DNA from: Pseudarthrobacter raffinosi
Lineage (GTDB): Bacteria; Actinomycetota; Actinomycetes; Actinomycetales; Micrococcaceae
Assembly: GCF_023913735.1 (NCBI RefSeq)
Contig: NZ_JAMXBH010000015.1
Location: 1-64,000, forward strand
Direction of reading: 5' to 3'
Length of the DNA: 64,000 bases
Shown here: positions 8,346-19,120 of the stretch, piece after piece
Layout: each line of letters starts with the position of its first letter
Numbering within the stretch: position 1 is the stretch's first letter
Made by a program: the position numbers and the translations under genes
The notes under the pieces: model-generated
Database searches by the model: none
The model's input: the letters and a program-made list of their open reading frames with translations, nothing else
What the model was told of the DNA's origin: nothing

Positions 8346-9383
8346 TCAGGCTGCGCCGGGGATCGGTCCGAACTGCGCCCGGTCCGCCAGCCGCGGATCG
8401 TCGCGGTCCGGAACCACCAGGACCGGGCTCTTGGCGTGGTGGAGCACACCGCCGGACGTGGAGCCCAGGAGCATGCCGGTGAACCCGCCACGGCCCCGGG
8501 TGCCCACAACCACCAGTTCTACGTGCCGGCTGGCCTCAACGAGAACATCCACGGCCGAACCGTCCAGCAGTTCCGACTCCACGGAAAGGTTGGGGTAGTG
8601 GCTTTTTAGCCAGGCCATCCCGGCGTTAAGTTGGACCCGGATGTCATCGAAGAGGGCTTTGCGGTCCATGGGGGCCGGAACCCAGGCCAGGGAGCCGCTG
8701 AACTGCGGCACCGCACAGATCACGCGCAGGGTTGCCCCGAGCCGTTCAGCCTGGTCCGCAGCCTCCAGCACGGCGATGCGTGCCTGTTCGGACCCGTCCA
8801 CGCCCACCACCACAACGTTCTCGACCTGCTTGTGTCCTGGCTTGGCCTGCTCGGCCCTGATGCGCTTGTCTTCGGTGGTTTCGCCCAGCCGGTCCGAACA
8901 CACCAGCGGCACCGTGACCGTGGGGCACTTGGCGTGAGCCGGCAGGGCGCTGCTCACCGAGCCCAGCAGGCGTCCCACAAATCCGCCACGGCCGCGGGTG
9001 CCGAACACCAGCAGATCGGCTGTCTCGGACATTTCCAGGAGCACACCCGAGGCGTCGCCGTTCTCCACGGAGCCGTCAACTTCGATGTTGTAGCCGGAAA
9101 CCTTGTCCAGCGCCTGTTTGACGATCGCTTCAGCGCCCTCGCGGATCACGGAATCATCCACGGTGGCGTACCCGCCGTCCAGCCCGGACGCCGCAAAGAT
9201 CGGCACTGAATACGCGGTGACAATATGCAACGGCCGACGGCGGCGCTCGGCTTCCCGGGCAGCCCACACCAAAGCGCACTGGCCGTGGTCGGATCCATCC
9301 ACCCCCACAACAATTCCCACCGGAGCAGCCGAATTTCCGGCCCGGTCCTGTTCCGGATCCGGATGCATCTCTTGTGCGCCCAT
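8346..9383 (-). CDS. Tandem-domain universal stress protein
   Basis: 345 residues with two UspA domains. The first starts VGIVVGVDGSDHGQCALVWA and ends GTRGRGGFVGRLLGSVS...CPTVTVPL; the second starts VVVVGVDGSEQARIAVLEA and ends GTRGRGGFTGMLLGSTSGGVLHHAKSPVLVVP. Both keep the G-x2-G-x9-G-S/T ATP-binding signature. Such proteins sense ATP and help cells persist under low oxygen or starvation. A clear Shine-Dalgarno (AGGAGG, 7 nt) fixes the start. It ends about 30 nt before the PEP-utilising enzyme, so the two are probably co-transcribed. Confidence 0.9.
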   Translation of the reverse strand: MGAQEMHPDPEQDRAGNSAAPVGIVVGVDGSDHGQCALVWAAREAERRRRPLHIVTAYSVPIFAASGLDGGYATVDDSVIREGAEAIVKQALDKVSGYNIEVDGSVENGDASGVLLEMSETADLLVFGTRGRGGFVGRLLGSVSSALPAHAKCPTVTVPLVCSDRLGETTEDKRIRAEQAKPGHKQVENVVVVGVDGSEQARIAVLEAADQAERLGATLRVICAVPQFSGSLAWVPAPMDRKALFDDIRVQLNAGMAWLKSHYPNLSVESELLDGSAVDVLVEASRHVELVVVGTRGRGGFTGMLLGSTSGGVLHHAKSPVLVVPDRDDPRLADRAQFGPIPGAA

Positions 9384-9792
9384 CGGGCCGCCTCCTCGCG
9401 ATACTGCCTTATGTTGCGGCTATTCTGCCAGAAGCGGCGCCCTCCGCCCGCACCGGCCGCGATGTGGGCCCCGACGGGCTGGAGAACCCTGCTTCCGCTT
9501 CTCACTATTCTCGGTCCGCAGACACTTAGCAAGCGGCTGCGGACCGCTGGATGGCGGGTTATTCACAGCCCATGGCAAACGGAGTGGCAACCGTATTCAA
9601 CGATAAGAAGAATGTTTGTGTTTGGGCTATCCACGGCCCTGAATGTTCTGTAGTCTTCGAGGCACTGCCGGTCCGCCGACGCCCAATTCAGGTGCGTCCC
9701 GGGCCGGTGCTGCGGCCGAACTTTGGGGGTAACGGAACGCATGCGGGGCAACGCTGCCTGCATCCGAAAGCCTTTGAAGGAGGAAAACTGTA
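9384..9792. other. 409-bp divergent intergenic region
   Basis: No convincing gene. It must hold the promoters of the stress protein (leftward) and the FAD-type protein (rightward). A 10-bp inverted repeat CGGTCCGCAG/CTGCGGACCG (9512-9521 and 9537-9546, 15-nt loop) is the only clear structure; it has no T-run, so it is not an obvious terminator. An open stretch at 9551-9793 overlaps the Shine-Dalgarno of the next gene and has no recognisable product. Confidence 0.5.
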
Positions 9793-10434
9793 GTGTCAAG
9801 CATGCCTCTGAATGGCGGGACCGAACGGACCACCACGGTGATCATCGGCACGGGGCTCTCAGGCCTGGCTGTCGGCGCAGAATTGCGCCGCCGCGGTGTG
9901 GACGCGATTGTGGTGGACGGGCTCGACATCCTCGGCGCCGGACAACCGGCCAACACCGCTTCACTGCAACGCTGCGACGCAGCCGACTCCGACTCCCTCC
10001 GGGAGCGCAACGAGATCCTCCGCCACCTGCGCAACTACGCCGCCAGCCACCACATGGATGTCCGCAACACCACCCGGGCGGTTCAGCTGACCATGGTGGG
10101 CGGCGCACCAGGCGGAAATACTGCGGGAACAGCCGCGGGCTCCCCGTCCGGCAAGTGGGAAGTCCATACGCCCAACGGAATCCTGCTGGCTGACAACATT
10201 GTGCTGACCCGGTGCGCGCACAGCCAGCTGCGGCGCATGCTCAGCGACTTCGGCATCACGGTTGGCCGCAACCTGGTGGCAGCCATGCGGCAGATCGGCA
10301 TCTACCTCGTGGGAGTGGGCGAGCTCATCACGCCCTCACCAAAGGAAGTCCTGCGTCAGGCGAAGACCGTGGGCCAGGCCATTTCAGCAACGGTCCAGGC
10401 CACGGTCCACCCGGAAAGCGCCGCCGCCGTCTAA
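9793..10434 (+). CDS. Short FAD/NAD(P)-binding protein
   Basis: 213 residues. The N-terminus TTVIIGTGLSGLAVGAELRRRGVDAIVVDG is a Rossmann dinucleotide-binding fold (GxGxxG), as in flavoprotein monooxygenases, and GAGQPANTASLQRCDAADSDSLRERNEILRHL follows like the FAD/NADPH monooxygenase family. It is much shorter than those enzymes (usually over 350 residues) and lacks a substrate domain, so it may be a binding or regulatory protein. Start GTG 9793 follows AAGGAGG by 9 nt; an ATG four codons later is an alternative. Its stop overlaps the stop of the convergent CopC-like gene by 4 nt. Confidence 0.65.
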   Translation: MSSMPLNGGTERTTTVIIGTGLSGLAVGAELRRRGVDAIVVDGLDILGAGQPANTASLQRCDAADSDSLRERNEILRHLRNYAASHHMDVRNTTRAVQLTMVGGAPGGNTAGTAAGSPSGKWEVHTPNGILLADNIVLTRCAHSQLRRMLSDFGITVGRNLVAAMRQIGIYLVGVGELITPSPKEVLRQAKTVGQAISATVQATVHPESAAAV

Positions 10435-11060
10435 GCTTGTTCGGTTTCGTCGTCGCTGCCTGCGTCGAGGCGGCGCTTCGCGAGGATACCGATGGCCACC
10501 AGCAGCCCGACGGCCACTGCGGCAAAGAGCACCAGGCTCCAGGGGAACGGTTCGGACGCGTCCTCGGCCGGGGCCGGAGCTGCCACGGTTCCCGGCTGCG
10601 CGGTTCCCATCGTGGGAACAGCGGCCGACGGCGCGGCTCCCGCCGACGATGTTCCCGAGGGCGCGGCTCCCGCCGCCGCGGCGGTCGCCGTGAAGCCGAA
10701 TGTCCCCTCAATCGGGTGGGAATCCGAGCTGACCACCCGCCAGGCCACCGTGTACGCCCCCGCCGGAGCGCCGGCCTTGAGCTTTTGGGTGGCAGTGCTG
10801 TCCACGATCTCAACAGCGCCGTCCGCCCACTCAGCCCCGGCGGAATCCTTGACGGAGAACTGTGCGCCGATGCCCAGCGGGTTCTTGTTGAAGGTGACGG
10901 AGACGTGTTCCGGCGTTGTGGCCACCGTGGCGCCCTGTGCGGGGCTGCTTGACTCGGCCGCATCATGTGCCGTCGCCGGGGCGGAAAACCCCAGCAGCGC
11001 GGCGGCAAGAACGAAGGTCCCGAGCACAACGCTCAGCAACTGGCGGCGGATGGATCGCAT
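10431..11060 (-). CDS. CopC-like copper-binding domain protein, membrane-anchored
   Basis: 209 residues. Signal peptide to TAHDAAESSSPAQGA; the mature N-terminal His after Ala is the usual copper ligand of CopC. The CopC fold covers roughly residues 31-125 (SVTFNKNPLGIGAQFSVKD, AGAYTVAWRVVSSDSHPIEGTFGFTA, with the second His in DSHPIEG). An Ala/Pro/Thr-rich linker leads to one C-terminal membrane segment (SLVLFAAVAVGLLVAIGIL). Actinobacterial versions sit outside the membrane and bind copper; no CopD or DUF1775 partner is adjacent here. It overlaps the end of the preceding convergent gene. Confidence 0.85.
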   Translation of the reverse strand: MRSIRRQLLSVVLGTFVLAAALLGFSAPATAHDAAESSSPAQGATVATTPEHVSVTFNKNPLGIGAQFSVKDSAGAEWADGAVEIVDSTATQKLKAGAPAGAYTVAWRVVSSDSHPIEGTFGFTATAAAAGAAPSGTSSAGAAPSAAVPTMGTAQPGTVAAPAPAEDASEPFPWSLVLFAAVAVGLLVAIGILAKRRLDAGSDDETEQA

Positions 11061-11129
11061 GGGTGTACTGCTCCCTAGGGTTGGCGTCCTTCAAGCCTAG
11101 GCGAACTTCCCTTGGCAGCGGCAGCACAC

Positions 11130-11173
11130 GCTTCCCGGGTACGTTTCCCGGGCACTCTTCCCGGGCACCGGCA
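11130..11173. repeat. Short CTTCCCGGG repeats downstream of the UvrA-like gene
   Basis: CTTCCCGGGTACG, TTTCCCGGGCACT and CTTCCCGGGCACC follow each other at about 13-nt spacing. CCCGGG is self-complementary, so small hairpins are possible. They lie just after the UvrA-like stop and upstream of the copC-like promoter; no function is evident. Confidence 0.5.
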
Positions 11174-11174
11174 T

Positions 11175-13568
<2,394 letters not shown>

Positions 13569-13687
13569 GGTGTCTCCAACATTGCTCGGCATTGTGAGGT
13601 TCCTGACAGACATTCTAGGCACGCACACTAGGCGCGGTCCCCGCCCTCTAGGATCGAGTAACCCCAACAACACATCCCGGAGGACTA

Positions 13688-15130
13688 ATGCTTAAGCAGG
13701 GCTCTGCCTTGGACCGGTACTTCAAGATATCCGAGCGGGGGTCCAACCTCTCCCGCGAGATCCGCGGCGGCTTTGCCACGTTCTTCGCCATGAGCTACAT
13801 CGTGGTGCTTAACCCCCTGATCCTCTCCGGCCCGGATTCCAGCGGCAACACACTTGGTTTTGCCGCCGTGGCTGCTGTGACGGCGTTTGTGGCGGGCATC
13901 CTCACCATCCTGATGGGCGCCTGGGGCAGGCACCCCTTCGCGCTGGCCGCGGGGCTGGGCGTGAACGCCTTTGTGGCCGTCACCGTGGCCACTAACCCGG
14001 GCCTGACGTGGCCGGACATGATGGGCCTGGTGGTCCTGTCCGGCGTGACCATGATGATCCTGGTCCTCACCGGCTTCCGGACCGCCGTCTTCAAGGCCGT
14101 CCCGGACGGGCTCAAGACCGCCATTGTGGTGGGCATCGGACTGTTCATCGCCCTGATCGGGCTGGTGAACGCCGGCTTTGTCCGCCGCATCCCCGACGCT
14201 GCCGGTACCACTGTTCCGGTGGGCCTAGGCTTCGACGGCAAGCTGCTGGGCTGGCCCACGGCCGTCTTTGTGTTCGGCCTGATCCTCACCATCGCCCTGG
14301 TGGTCCGCAAGGTCAAGGGCGCCATCCTGATCGGCATCATCGCCTCCACCATCATTTCCGTGATCCTGGAAATGACCCTCCACATCGGCCCCAGCTTTGA
14401 CGGCACTACCGCCAACCCGCAGGGCTGGTCCCTCGTGGCACCGTCCTTTACGGGGTGGAGCGCCCCGGACCTGTCGCTGATCGGCAAGGCCAACCCGTTC
14501 GGCGCTTTTGAACACCTGGGCTTCGTGGCCGCCACCCTGCTGGCATTCGTGATCCTGCTCAGCATCTTCTTCGATGCCATGGGCACCATGGTGGGCCTGG
14601 CCAACGAGGCCGGCACGGTGGACAAGGACGGCAACATCCCGGACGTGGACCGTGTGCTCCAGGTGGACGCGCTCGGCGCGATCGTGGGTGGCGGCGCCTC
14701 CGTCTCCTCGAACCAGATCTATGTTGAGGCCGGCGCCGGGATCGGCGAGGGTGCTCGGACGGGCGTGGCGTCCATCGTCACCGGCCTGCTGTTCCTGGTG
14801 GCTATGTTCTTCACCCCGCTGATCAACCTCGTTCCGTTCGAGGCGGTGGCCCCGGCCCTGGTGGTGGTGGGCTTCATGATGGTCTCCCAGGTGGGCAAGA
14901 TCGACTGGCAGGACTGGGGAATCGCCATCCCGGCTTTCCTGACCATGACCCTGATGCCGTTCACGTACTCCATCGCCAACGGTCTCGGCGCAGGCTTCAT
15001 CGCCTATGTCCTGATCCGGTCGTTCCAGGGCCGCATCAAGGACGTCCACCCGCTGATGTGGGCGGTGGCCGGCGCGTTCCTGCTGTTCTTCGCCGTCGGT
15101 CCCATCGAGGCCGCACTGGGCATGCCCTAG
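13688..15130 (+). CDS. NCS2-family purine permease (AzgA/GhxP type)
   Basis: 480 residues, about 12-14 membrane segments. Family hallmarks: REIRGGFATFFAMSYIVVLNPLIL at the N-terminus, GRHPFALAAGLGVNAFVA, and FDAMGTMVGLANEAG near residue 300. This subgroup imports adenine, guanine and hypoxanthine with protons; xanthine or uracil transporters have different signatures. GGAGG 4 nt before ATG 13688 supports the start. It is divergent from the UvrA-like gene and its TAG stop overlaps the CTA of the convergent response-regulator gene (15127-15130). Confidence 0.88.
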   Translation: MLKQGSALDRYFKISERGSNLSREIRGGFATFFAMSYIVVLNPLILSGPDSSGNTLGFAAVAAVTAFVAGILTILMGAWGRHPFALAAGLGVNAFVAVTVATNPGLTWPDMMGLVVLSGVTMMILVLTGFRTAVFKAVPDGLKTAIVVGIGLFIALIGLVNAGFVRRIPDAAGTTVPVGLGFDGKLLGWPTAVFVFGLILTIALVVRKVKGAILIGIIASTIISVILEMTLHIGPSFDGTTANPQGWSLVAPSFTGWSAPDLSLIGKANPFGAFEHLGFVAATLLAFVILLSIFFDAMGTMVGLANEAGTVDKDGNIPDVDRVLQVDALGAIVGGGASVSSNQIYVEAGAGIGEGARTGVASIVTGLLFLVAMFFTPLINLVPFEAVAPALVVVGFMMVSQVGKIDWQDWGIAIPAFLTMTLMPFTYSIANGLGAGFIAYVLIRSFQGRIKDVHPLMWAVAGAFLLFFAVGPIEAALGMP

Positions 15131-15792
15131 CCCTTCAGCACATACCGCCGCTCGGGCCTGCCCACGCCGTACTTAAGCCGGACCTCCAGCACGCCTTCGT
15201 CGTGGAGGTACTCCAGATACCGGCGCGCACTGACCCTGGACGTGCCCAACTGGACCGCCACTTCGGCGGCGGAGAGGTCGCCGTCGGCCTCCTTCAGGGC
15301 AGCTTCCACGAGCTTCAGCGTTTCGATGCTGCAGCCCTTCGGCAGCGGCCGATCGGTCCGGTCCAGCCCGAACACCCGGTTCACGTCCGACTGCTCCGCC
15401 ACATCCTTGGCCGAGTCGAGGCCCTGGTAGGCGCTGCGGTAGTGCTCCAGCCGTTCCTGCAGGTCAGTCTGCGAGAAGGGCTTGATGAGGTAGTGCACAA
15501 TCCCGCCGCGGAGGGCCTTGCGCACCGTGTCCACTTCACGGGCGGCGCTGATCACCAGGACATCCAGTTCCGGGGCCACTTCGCGCAGTTTGTGCATCAG
15601 GTCCAGGCCGTTGATGTCCGGCAGGTGGATATCGAGCAGCACCAGGTCCGGTTGCAGCCGCCCCGTTTCGATGACCGCCTGGGCGCCGGTATGGGCCACC
15701 CCGACGACGGCGAACCCGGGAGTGCGCTGAATGAACCCTGCGTGGACCTTGGCCACCATAAAGTCGTCATCGACGATCAGGACTTTGATCAT
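15127..15792 (-). CDS. CitB/DpiA-type response regulator
   Basis: 221 residues. Receiver domain with IVDDD (7-10), phospho-acceptor Asp54 in VLLDIHLPDING and Lys104 in YLIKPF. The C-terminal half (about 150-221: DLSAAEVAVQLGTSRVSARRYLEYLHDEGVLEVRLKYGVGRPERRYVL) is the helix-turn-helix of the CitB/DctR group. Its ATG overlaps the stop of the sensor kinase gene (ATGA). Facing tctCBA across a divergent promoter, it very likely activates tricarboxylate uptake genes when the kinase senses citrate or a related acid. Confidence 0.9.
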   Translation of the reverse strand: MIKVLIVDDDFMVAKVHAGFIQRTPGFAVVGVAHTGAQAVIETGRLQPDLVLLDIHLPDINGLDLMHKLREVAPELDVLVISAAREVDTVRKALRGGIVHYLIKPFSQTDLQERLEHYRSAYQGLDSAKDVAEQSDVNRVFGLDRTDRPLPKGCSIETLKLVEAALKEADGDLSAAEVAVQLGTSRVSARRYLEYLHDEGVLEVRLKYGVGRPERRYVLKG

Positions 15793-17384
15793 TGCTGCAT
15801 TCTCCGTGTTCGTTCCAGCCGGGCGGTGAAGACCGCCCCGTTGTTGTTGGTTACCGTGAGGTCGCCGCCGCTGCGCCGGCAGACCACCCGGGACAGCGCC
15901 AGGCCGAAGCCCCTGCTGCCGCCGGGGCCCGGGTCCTTGGTGGTGAAACCCTGCTGGAAGATCTCCCCCGGATCCCCGGCGACGCCGGGGCCGGAATCGC
16001 GGACGGTGACCGTCACGCCGTCGGCTGTGTCCTCCACGAGCACCCTGACCTCTGCCTCCGGAAGCCCGGTGACGGCGTCGAACGCGTTGTCCACCAGGTT
16101 CCCGACGACCGTGGTCAGGTCGCGGGACAGCTCATCATCAACGCGCTTCAGCCCGGATTCCGGGTCTAGCTGCAAGCTAACCCCGCGTTCGGTGGCGAGG
16201 CTCGACTTGGCGATCAGGAGCGCGGCGAGCGCCGGGTCCTGGATGCGGCTGGTGACCTCGTCGTTGAGCCGGGTCCTGTCCAGCGTGGCACCGTTGACGA
16301 ACTGGACCACGGAATCGTATTCCCCGATCTGGATGAGGCCGGAAATCACGTGCAGCTGGTTGGCGAATTCGTGGGCCTGCGCGCGCAACGTGTCAGTGGC
16401 CGTCCGGGTGGCGCCCAGTTCACGTTCCAAGGAAGACATCTCAGTTCGGTCGCGCAAGGTGGTGACCGCGCCAATATCCCGGCCCCGGGACTGGATCGGC
16501 ACACGGTTAAGCACCACAAGCCGCTCCCCCACCAGCACCAGCCGGTCCGGGTCCACCTGCTCCTGGGTGAGAACGTCCTTCAGCGCCGGGTCCACCGCGA
16601 GCGCCGCCAGGTCCTTGCCCACACAGTCAGCGGGCAGCCCGAGCAGTTCGCGGGCGCTGTCATTAGCCACAGTTACGCGTTGGTACGGATCGAGGGCAAC
16701 CACGCCTTCCTTTAACCCACGAAGCATGGCCTCCCGGTTTTCCACCAGCCCGGTGATTTCGCTGGGCTCCATGCCGAGCGTCTGCCGCTTGACCCGGCGG
16801 GCCAGCAGCAGCGAGCCGGCTACTCCCAGCACGCTGGCGATACCCAGGTAGGTCAGCAGGTTGGGGGCAGCGTCGCCGAGCCTCTCCAAAACGGACGGAT
16901 AGTGCCGGCTGATGGAGGCGATCCCGATCATCGTGCCGCTGTCATCAAGGACCGGAACGTGCGCTGAGAGCGACTGCGAACCGGATCCGCCCACCGCGCC
17001 GGTCCACGAGCGGCCTTCCATGACCCGGCTGTCACCCAGTTCCAACGGTTGGCCCAACAGACTTGGATCTGAGGAGGCCACCACCGTGCGGTCAATCTTG
17101 GCAATAGCCACGTGCGAGGACCCAGAGACCGTCCGCACTGACTCGGCCACCGTGGGGAGGGCTGACCCGGCCCTGGGTTCGGCGGCCGGAAGGAGCGCCC
17201 GCACTGTAGGGTTGGCGCCCAGCGCTTCGGCGGCGGAGAGTGCCCGGCGGCCCTCAATCCGTTCAAAGGTCGCGGCCGACTGCGTCAGCGAGATCGCAGC
17301 CACGGCCACCAGCACGGCGAGGACGATCAGCAACTGCAGCACCAGGTACTGCCCAGCGAGGGACATTCCTCTACGTCGAGACAC
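15789..17384 (-). CDS. CitA/DcuS-type sensor histidine kinase
   Basis: 531 residues. One membrane segment at 12-34, an extracellular PAS-like sensor (about 35-170, ending SAHVPVLDDSGTMIGIASIS), a second segment at 177-195, a cytoplasmic PAS (about 215-300), then the kinase: HEFANQLHVISGL with His338, NLVDNAFDAV (N box), DSGPGV and GFGLAL. HEF-N-LH is the signature of citrate/C4-dicarboxylate sensors. GTG 17384 is chosen because AGAGGAAAG lies at a workable distance; the internal ATG 17366 has it almost touching. Divergent from tctC; likely ligand is citrate, isocitrate or another carboxylate. Confidence 0.9.
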   Translation of the reverse strand: MSRRRGMSLAGQYLVLQLLIVLAVLVAVAAISLTQSAATFERIEGRRALSAAEALGANPTVRALLPAAEPRAGSALPTVAESVRTVSGSSHVAIAKIDRTVVASSDPSLLGQPLELGDSRVMEGRSWTGAVGGSGSQSLSAHVPVLDDSGTMIGIASISRHYPSVLERLGDAAPNLLTYLGIASVLGVAGSLLLARRVKRQTLGMEPSEITGLVENREAMLRGLKEGVVALDPYQRVTVANDSARELLGLPADCVGKDLAALAVDPALKDVLTQEQVDPDRLVLVGERLVVLNRVPIQSRGRDIGAVTTLRDRTEMSSLERELGATRTATDTLRAQAHEFANQLHVISGLIQIGEYDSVVQFVNGATLDRTRLNDEVTSRIQDPALAALLIAKSSLATERGVSLQLDPESGLKRVDDELSRDLTTVVGNLVDNAFDAVTGLPEAEVRVLVEDTADGVTVTVRDSGPGVAGDPGEIFQQGFTTKDPGPGGSRGFGLALSRVVCRRSGGDLTVTNNNGAVFTARLERTRRMQQ

Positions 17385-17519
17385 TGTGGTTCTTTCCTCT
17401 GGGCGGCGGGGGGACCCGCGGGGTCCCGGAACTATACCCCCACCGTACGCGGATCAACGGGGCCGGTGGGCTGCCGGAAACGTGAACGCAATGAACTTAA
17501 CGTTCTCTGCGTACACAAG

Positions 17520-17535
17520 AGTGATGCCCATCACT
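17520..17535. promoter_or_regulatory. CRP-like palindrome upstream of tctC
   Basis: AGTGATGCCCATCACT: arms AGTGATG/CATCACT around CC, containing GTGA-N6-TCAC, the core of cAMP-receptor-protein sites (TGTGA-N6-TCACA). It lies 66 nt before tctC in the 216-bp region shared with the sensor kinase gene. A possible -10 TAGCAT is at 17544-17549. It could also be the site of the response regulator. A nearly identical site occurs at 63868-63883. Confidence 0.5.
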
Positions 17536-17600
17536 TACCGGCCTAGCATCGGAACTACAAGTCAGCCCTGCTGATCAATTTTGATTGAAAGAGGAACACC

Positions 17601-18611
17601 ATGCGCCAAATCCGCGCAATGCGAATCGCCGCCGTCGCCGCCGGCATCGCCCTGATGGCCACCGGCTGCGGTGCCACCGGAACCAGCTCCACCAGCACTG
17701 CCACCTCCGGCGCTGCTGCCGGCCCGGTGACGGGACTCCAGATCATGGTACCCAACACCCCGGGCGGCGGCTACGACACAACTGCCCGTGCCGCAGCGAA
17801 AGTCCTCGACGACGAGAAGGTCGCCACCAATACCGAGGTCTTTAACCTTGCCGGAGCCGGCGGAACCGTGGGCCTGGCCCGCATTGTCAACGAAAAGGGC
17901 AATGGGGACCTGACCATGCTCATGGGACTCGGGGTGGTGGGCGCCAGCTACACCAACAAGTCCGAGTCCAAACTGACAGCCACAACCCCGCTGGCTAAGC
18001 TCATTGAAGAGCCTGGTGCCATCATGGTCAGCAAGGATTCACCCTACAAGACCATCGACGATCTGGTGAAGGCCTGGAAGGCTGACCCGGGCTCTATCGC
18101 CGTAGGCGGCGGTTCCTCCCCCGGCGGCCCGGACCACCTGCTGCCCATGCAGCTCGCGGGTGCGGTTGGCATCGACGCCACCAAGGTCAACTTCGTGTCC
18201 TACGACGGCGGCGGGGACCTCCTCCCAGCCATCCTGGGCAACAAGGTGGGCTTCGCAGCTTCGGGCGCCGGCGAGTACCTCCAGCAGATCCAGTCCGGCG
18301 AGGTCCGCGTCCTGGCGACTAGCGGTGCCGAACGGCTCAAAGCCGTCGACGCTCCCACCCTAAAGGAATCTGGCATCGACCTGGTATTCACCAACTGGCG
18401 CGGCATCGTGGCCCCTCCGGGAATCTCCGAGGATGACAAAGCCAAGCTGATTGCCGCCCTCGAAAAGATGCACGGCACCGCTGCCTGGAAGGAAACCCTT
18501 GTGAAGCACAGCTGGACGGACGCCTTCATCACCGGGGACGAATTCAAAACCTTCCTGACCGAGCAGGACAAGCGGGTGGCGGACGTCCTCACGAAGCTTG
18601 GCCTGGCGTGA
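17601..18611 (+). CDS. tctC: Tripartite tricarboxylate transporter, solute-binding lipoprotein TctC
   Basis: 336 residues. Lipoprotein signal with lipobox LMATGC (Cys23), then the Bug/TctC fold: LQIMVPNTPGGGYDTTARA (about 47-65, the carboxylate-binding loop) and SYDGGGDLLPAILGNKVGFAASGAGEYL. It captures a tricarboxylate outside the membrane and delivers it to TctAB. SD AGAGGA precedes ATG 17601. First gene of tctCBA, with tctB overlapping by 4 nt. The substrate (citrate or another carboxylate) is inferred from the neighbouring CitA-like sensor. Confidence 0.92.
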   Translation: MRQIRAMRIAAVAAGIALMATGCGATGTSSTSTATSGAAAGPVTGLQIMVPNTPGGGYDTTARAAAKVLDDEKVATNTEVFNLAGAGGTVGLARIVNEKGNGDLTMLMGLGVVGASYTNKSESKLTATTPLAKLIEEPGAIMVSKDSPYKTIDDLVKAWKADPGSIAVGGGSSPGGPDHLLPMQLAGAVGIDATKVNFVSYDGGGDLLPAILGNKVGFAASGAGEYLQQIQSGEVRVLATSGAERLKAVDAPTLKESGIDLVFTNWRGIVAPPGISEDDKAKLIAALEKMHGTAAWKETLVKHSWTDAFITGDEFKTFLTEQDKRVADVLTKLGLA

Positions 18612-19120
18612 GTTCGTCACAAACTTTGACTTCCAGGCTCAAAGGCCGCTCCGAGCTGGGGGTTGCCCTCCTGCTCGGAGTGGCGGGCGTCCTCGTCCTG
18701 GTGGATGCATTAGCCCTGGTAACTCCGTATTCTCAATCGGATCCCGTGGGACCAAAGACGCTGCCGTACATAGTGGCCGGCCTGCTCTTCGTCTGCGCGA
18801 TCATGCTGGCAGTCAACGTGCTGCGCGGCGGACAGGGCGAAGCCGAAGGCGGTGAGGATGTGGATCTCTCACACCCCGCGGACTGGAAGACCGTCCTGCC
18901 GCTGGTGGGAGCCTTTGTCGCCAACATCCTGTTGATCGACTGGGCAGGCTGGGTCATCTCCGGGACCGTGCTGTTCTGGGGCAGTGCGTGGGCCTTGGGC
19001 AGCCGGCACTACGCACGTGACGGCATCATCGCGGTACTCCTGTCCGTGCTCACCTTTTACGGTTTCTACTTGGGCCTCGGCATACCGCTGCCCGCCGGCC
19101 TCCTGGAAGGGATTCTCTGA
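18608..19120 (+). CDS. tctB: Tripartite tricarboxylate transporter, small membrane subunit TctB
   Basis: 170 residues with four hydrophobic segments (about 18-38, 50-70, 100-125, 140-160), as in TctB. Sequence is poorly conserved in this family; identity rests on topology, size and position between tctC and tctA. GTG 18608 overlaps the TGA of tctC (GTGA) and its stop overlaps the ATG of tctA (TGATG), so the three are translated together. Confidence 0.88.
   Translation: MSSSQTLTSRLKGRSELGVALLLGVAGVLVLVDALALVTPYSQSDPVGPKTLPYIVAGLLFVCAIMLAVNVLRGGQGEAEGGEDVDLSHPADWKTVLPLVGAFVANILLIDWAGWVISGTVLFWGSAWALGSRHYARDGIIAVLLSVLTFYGFYLGLGIPLPAGLLEGIL

Noticed and set aside
9551..9793. 80-codon open frame before the FAD-type gene
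   Set aside because: It runs through the Shine-Dalgarno of the next gene, lacks its own, and resembles no protein.
15058..16851. 597-codon open frame antisense to the two-component system
   Set aside because: Overlaps two well-recognised genes and has no family features.
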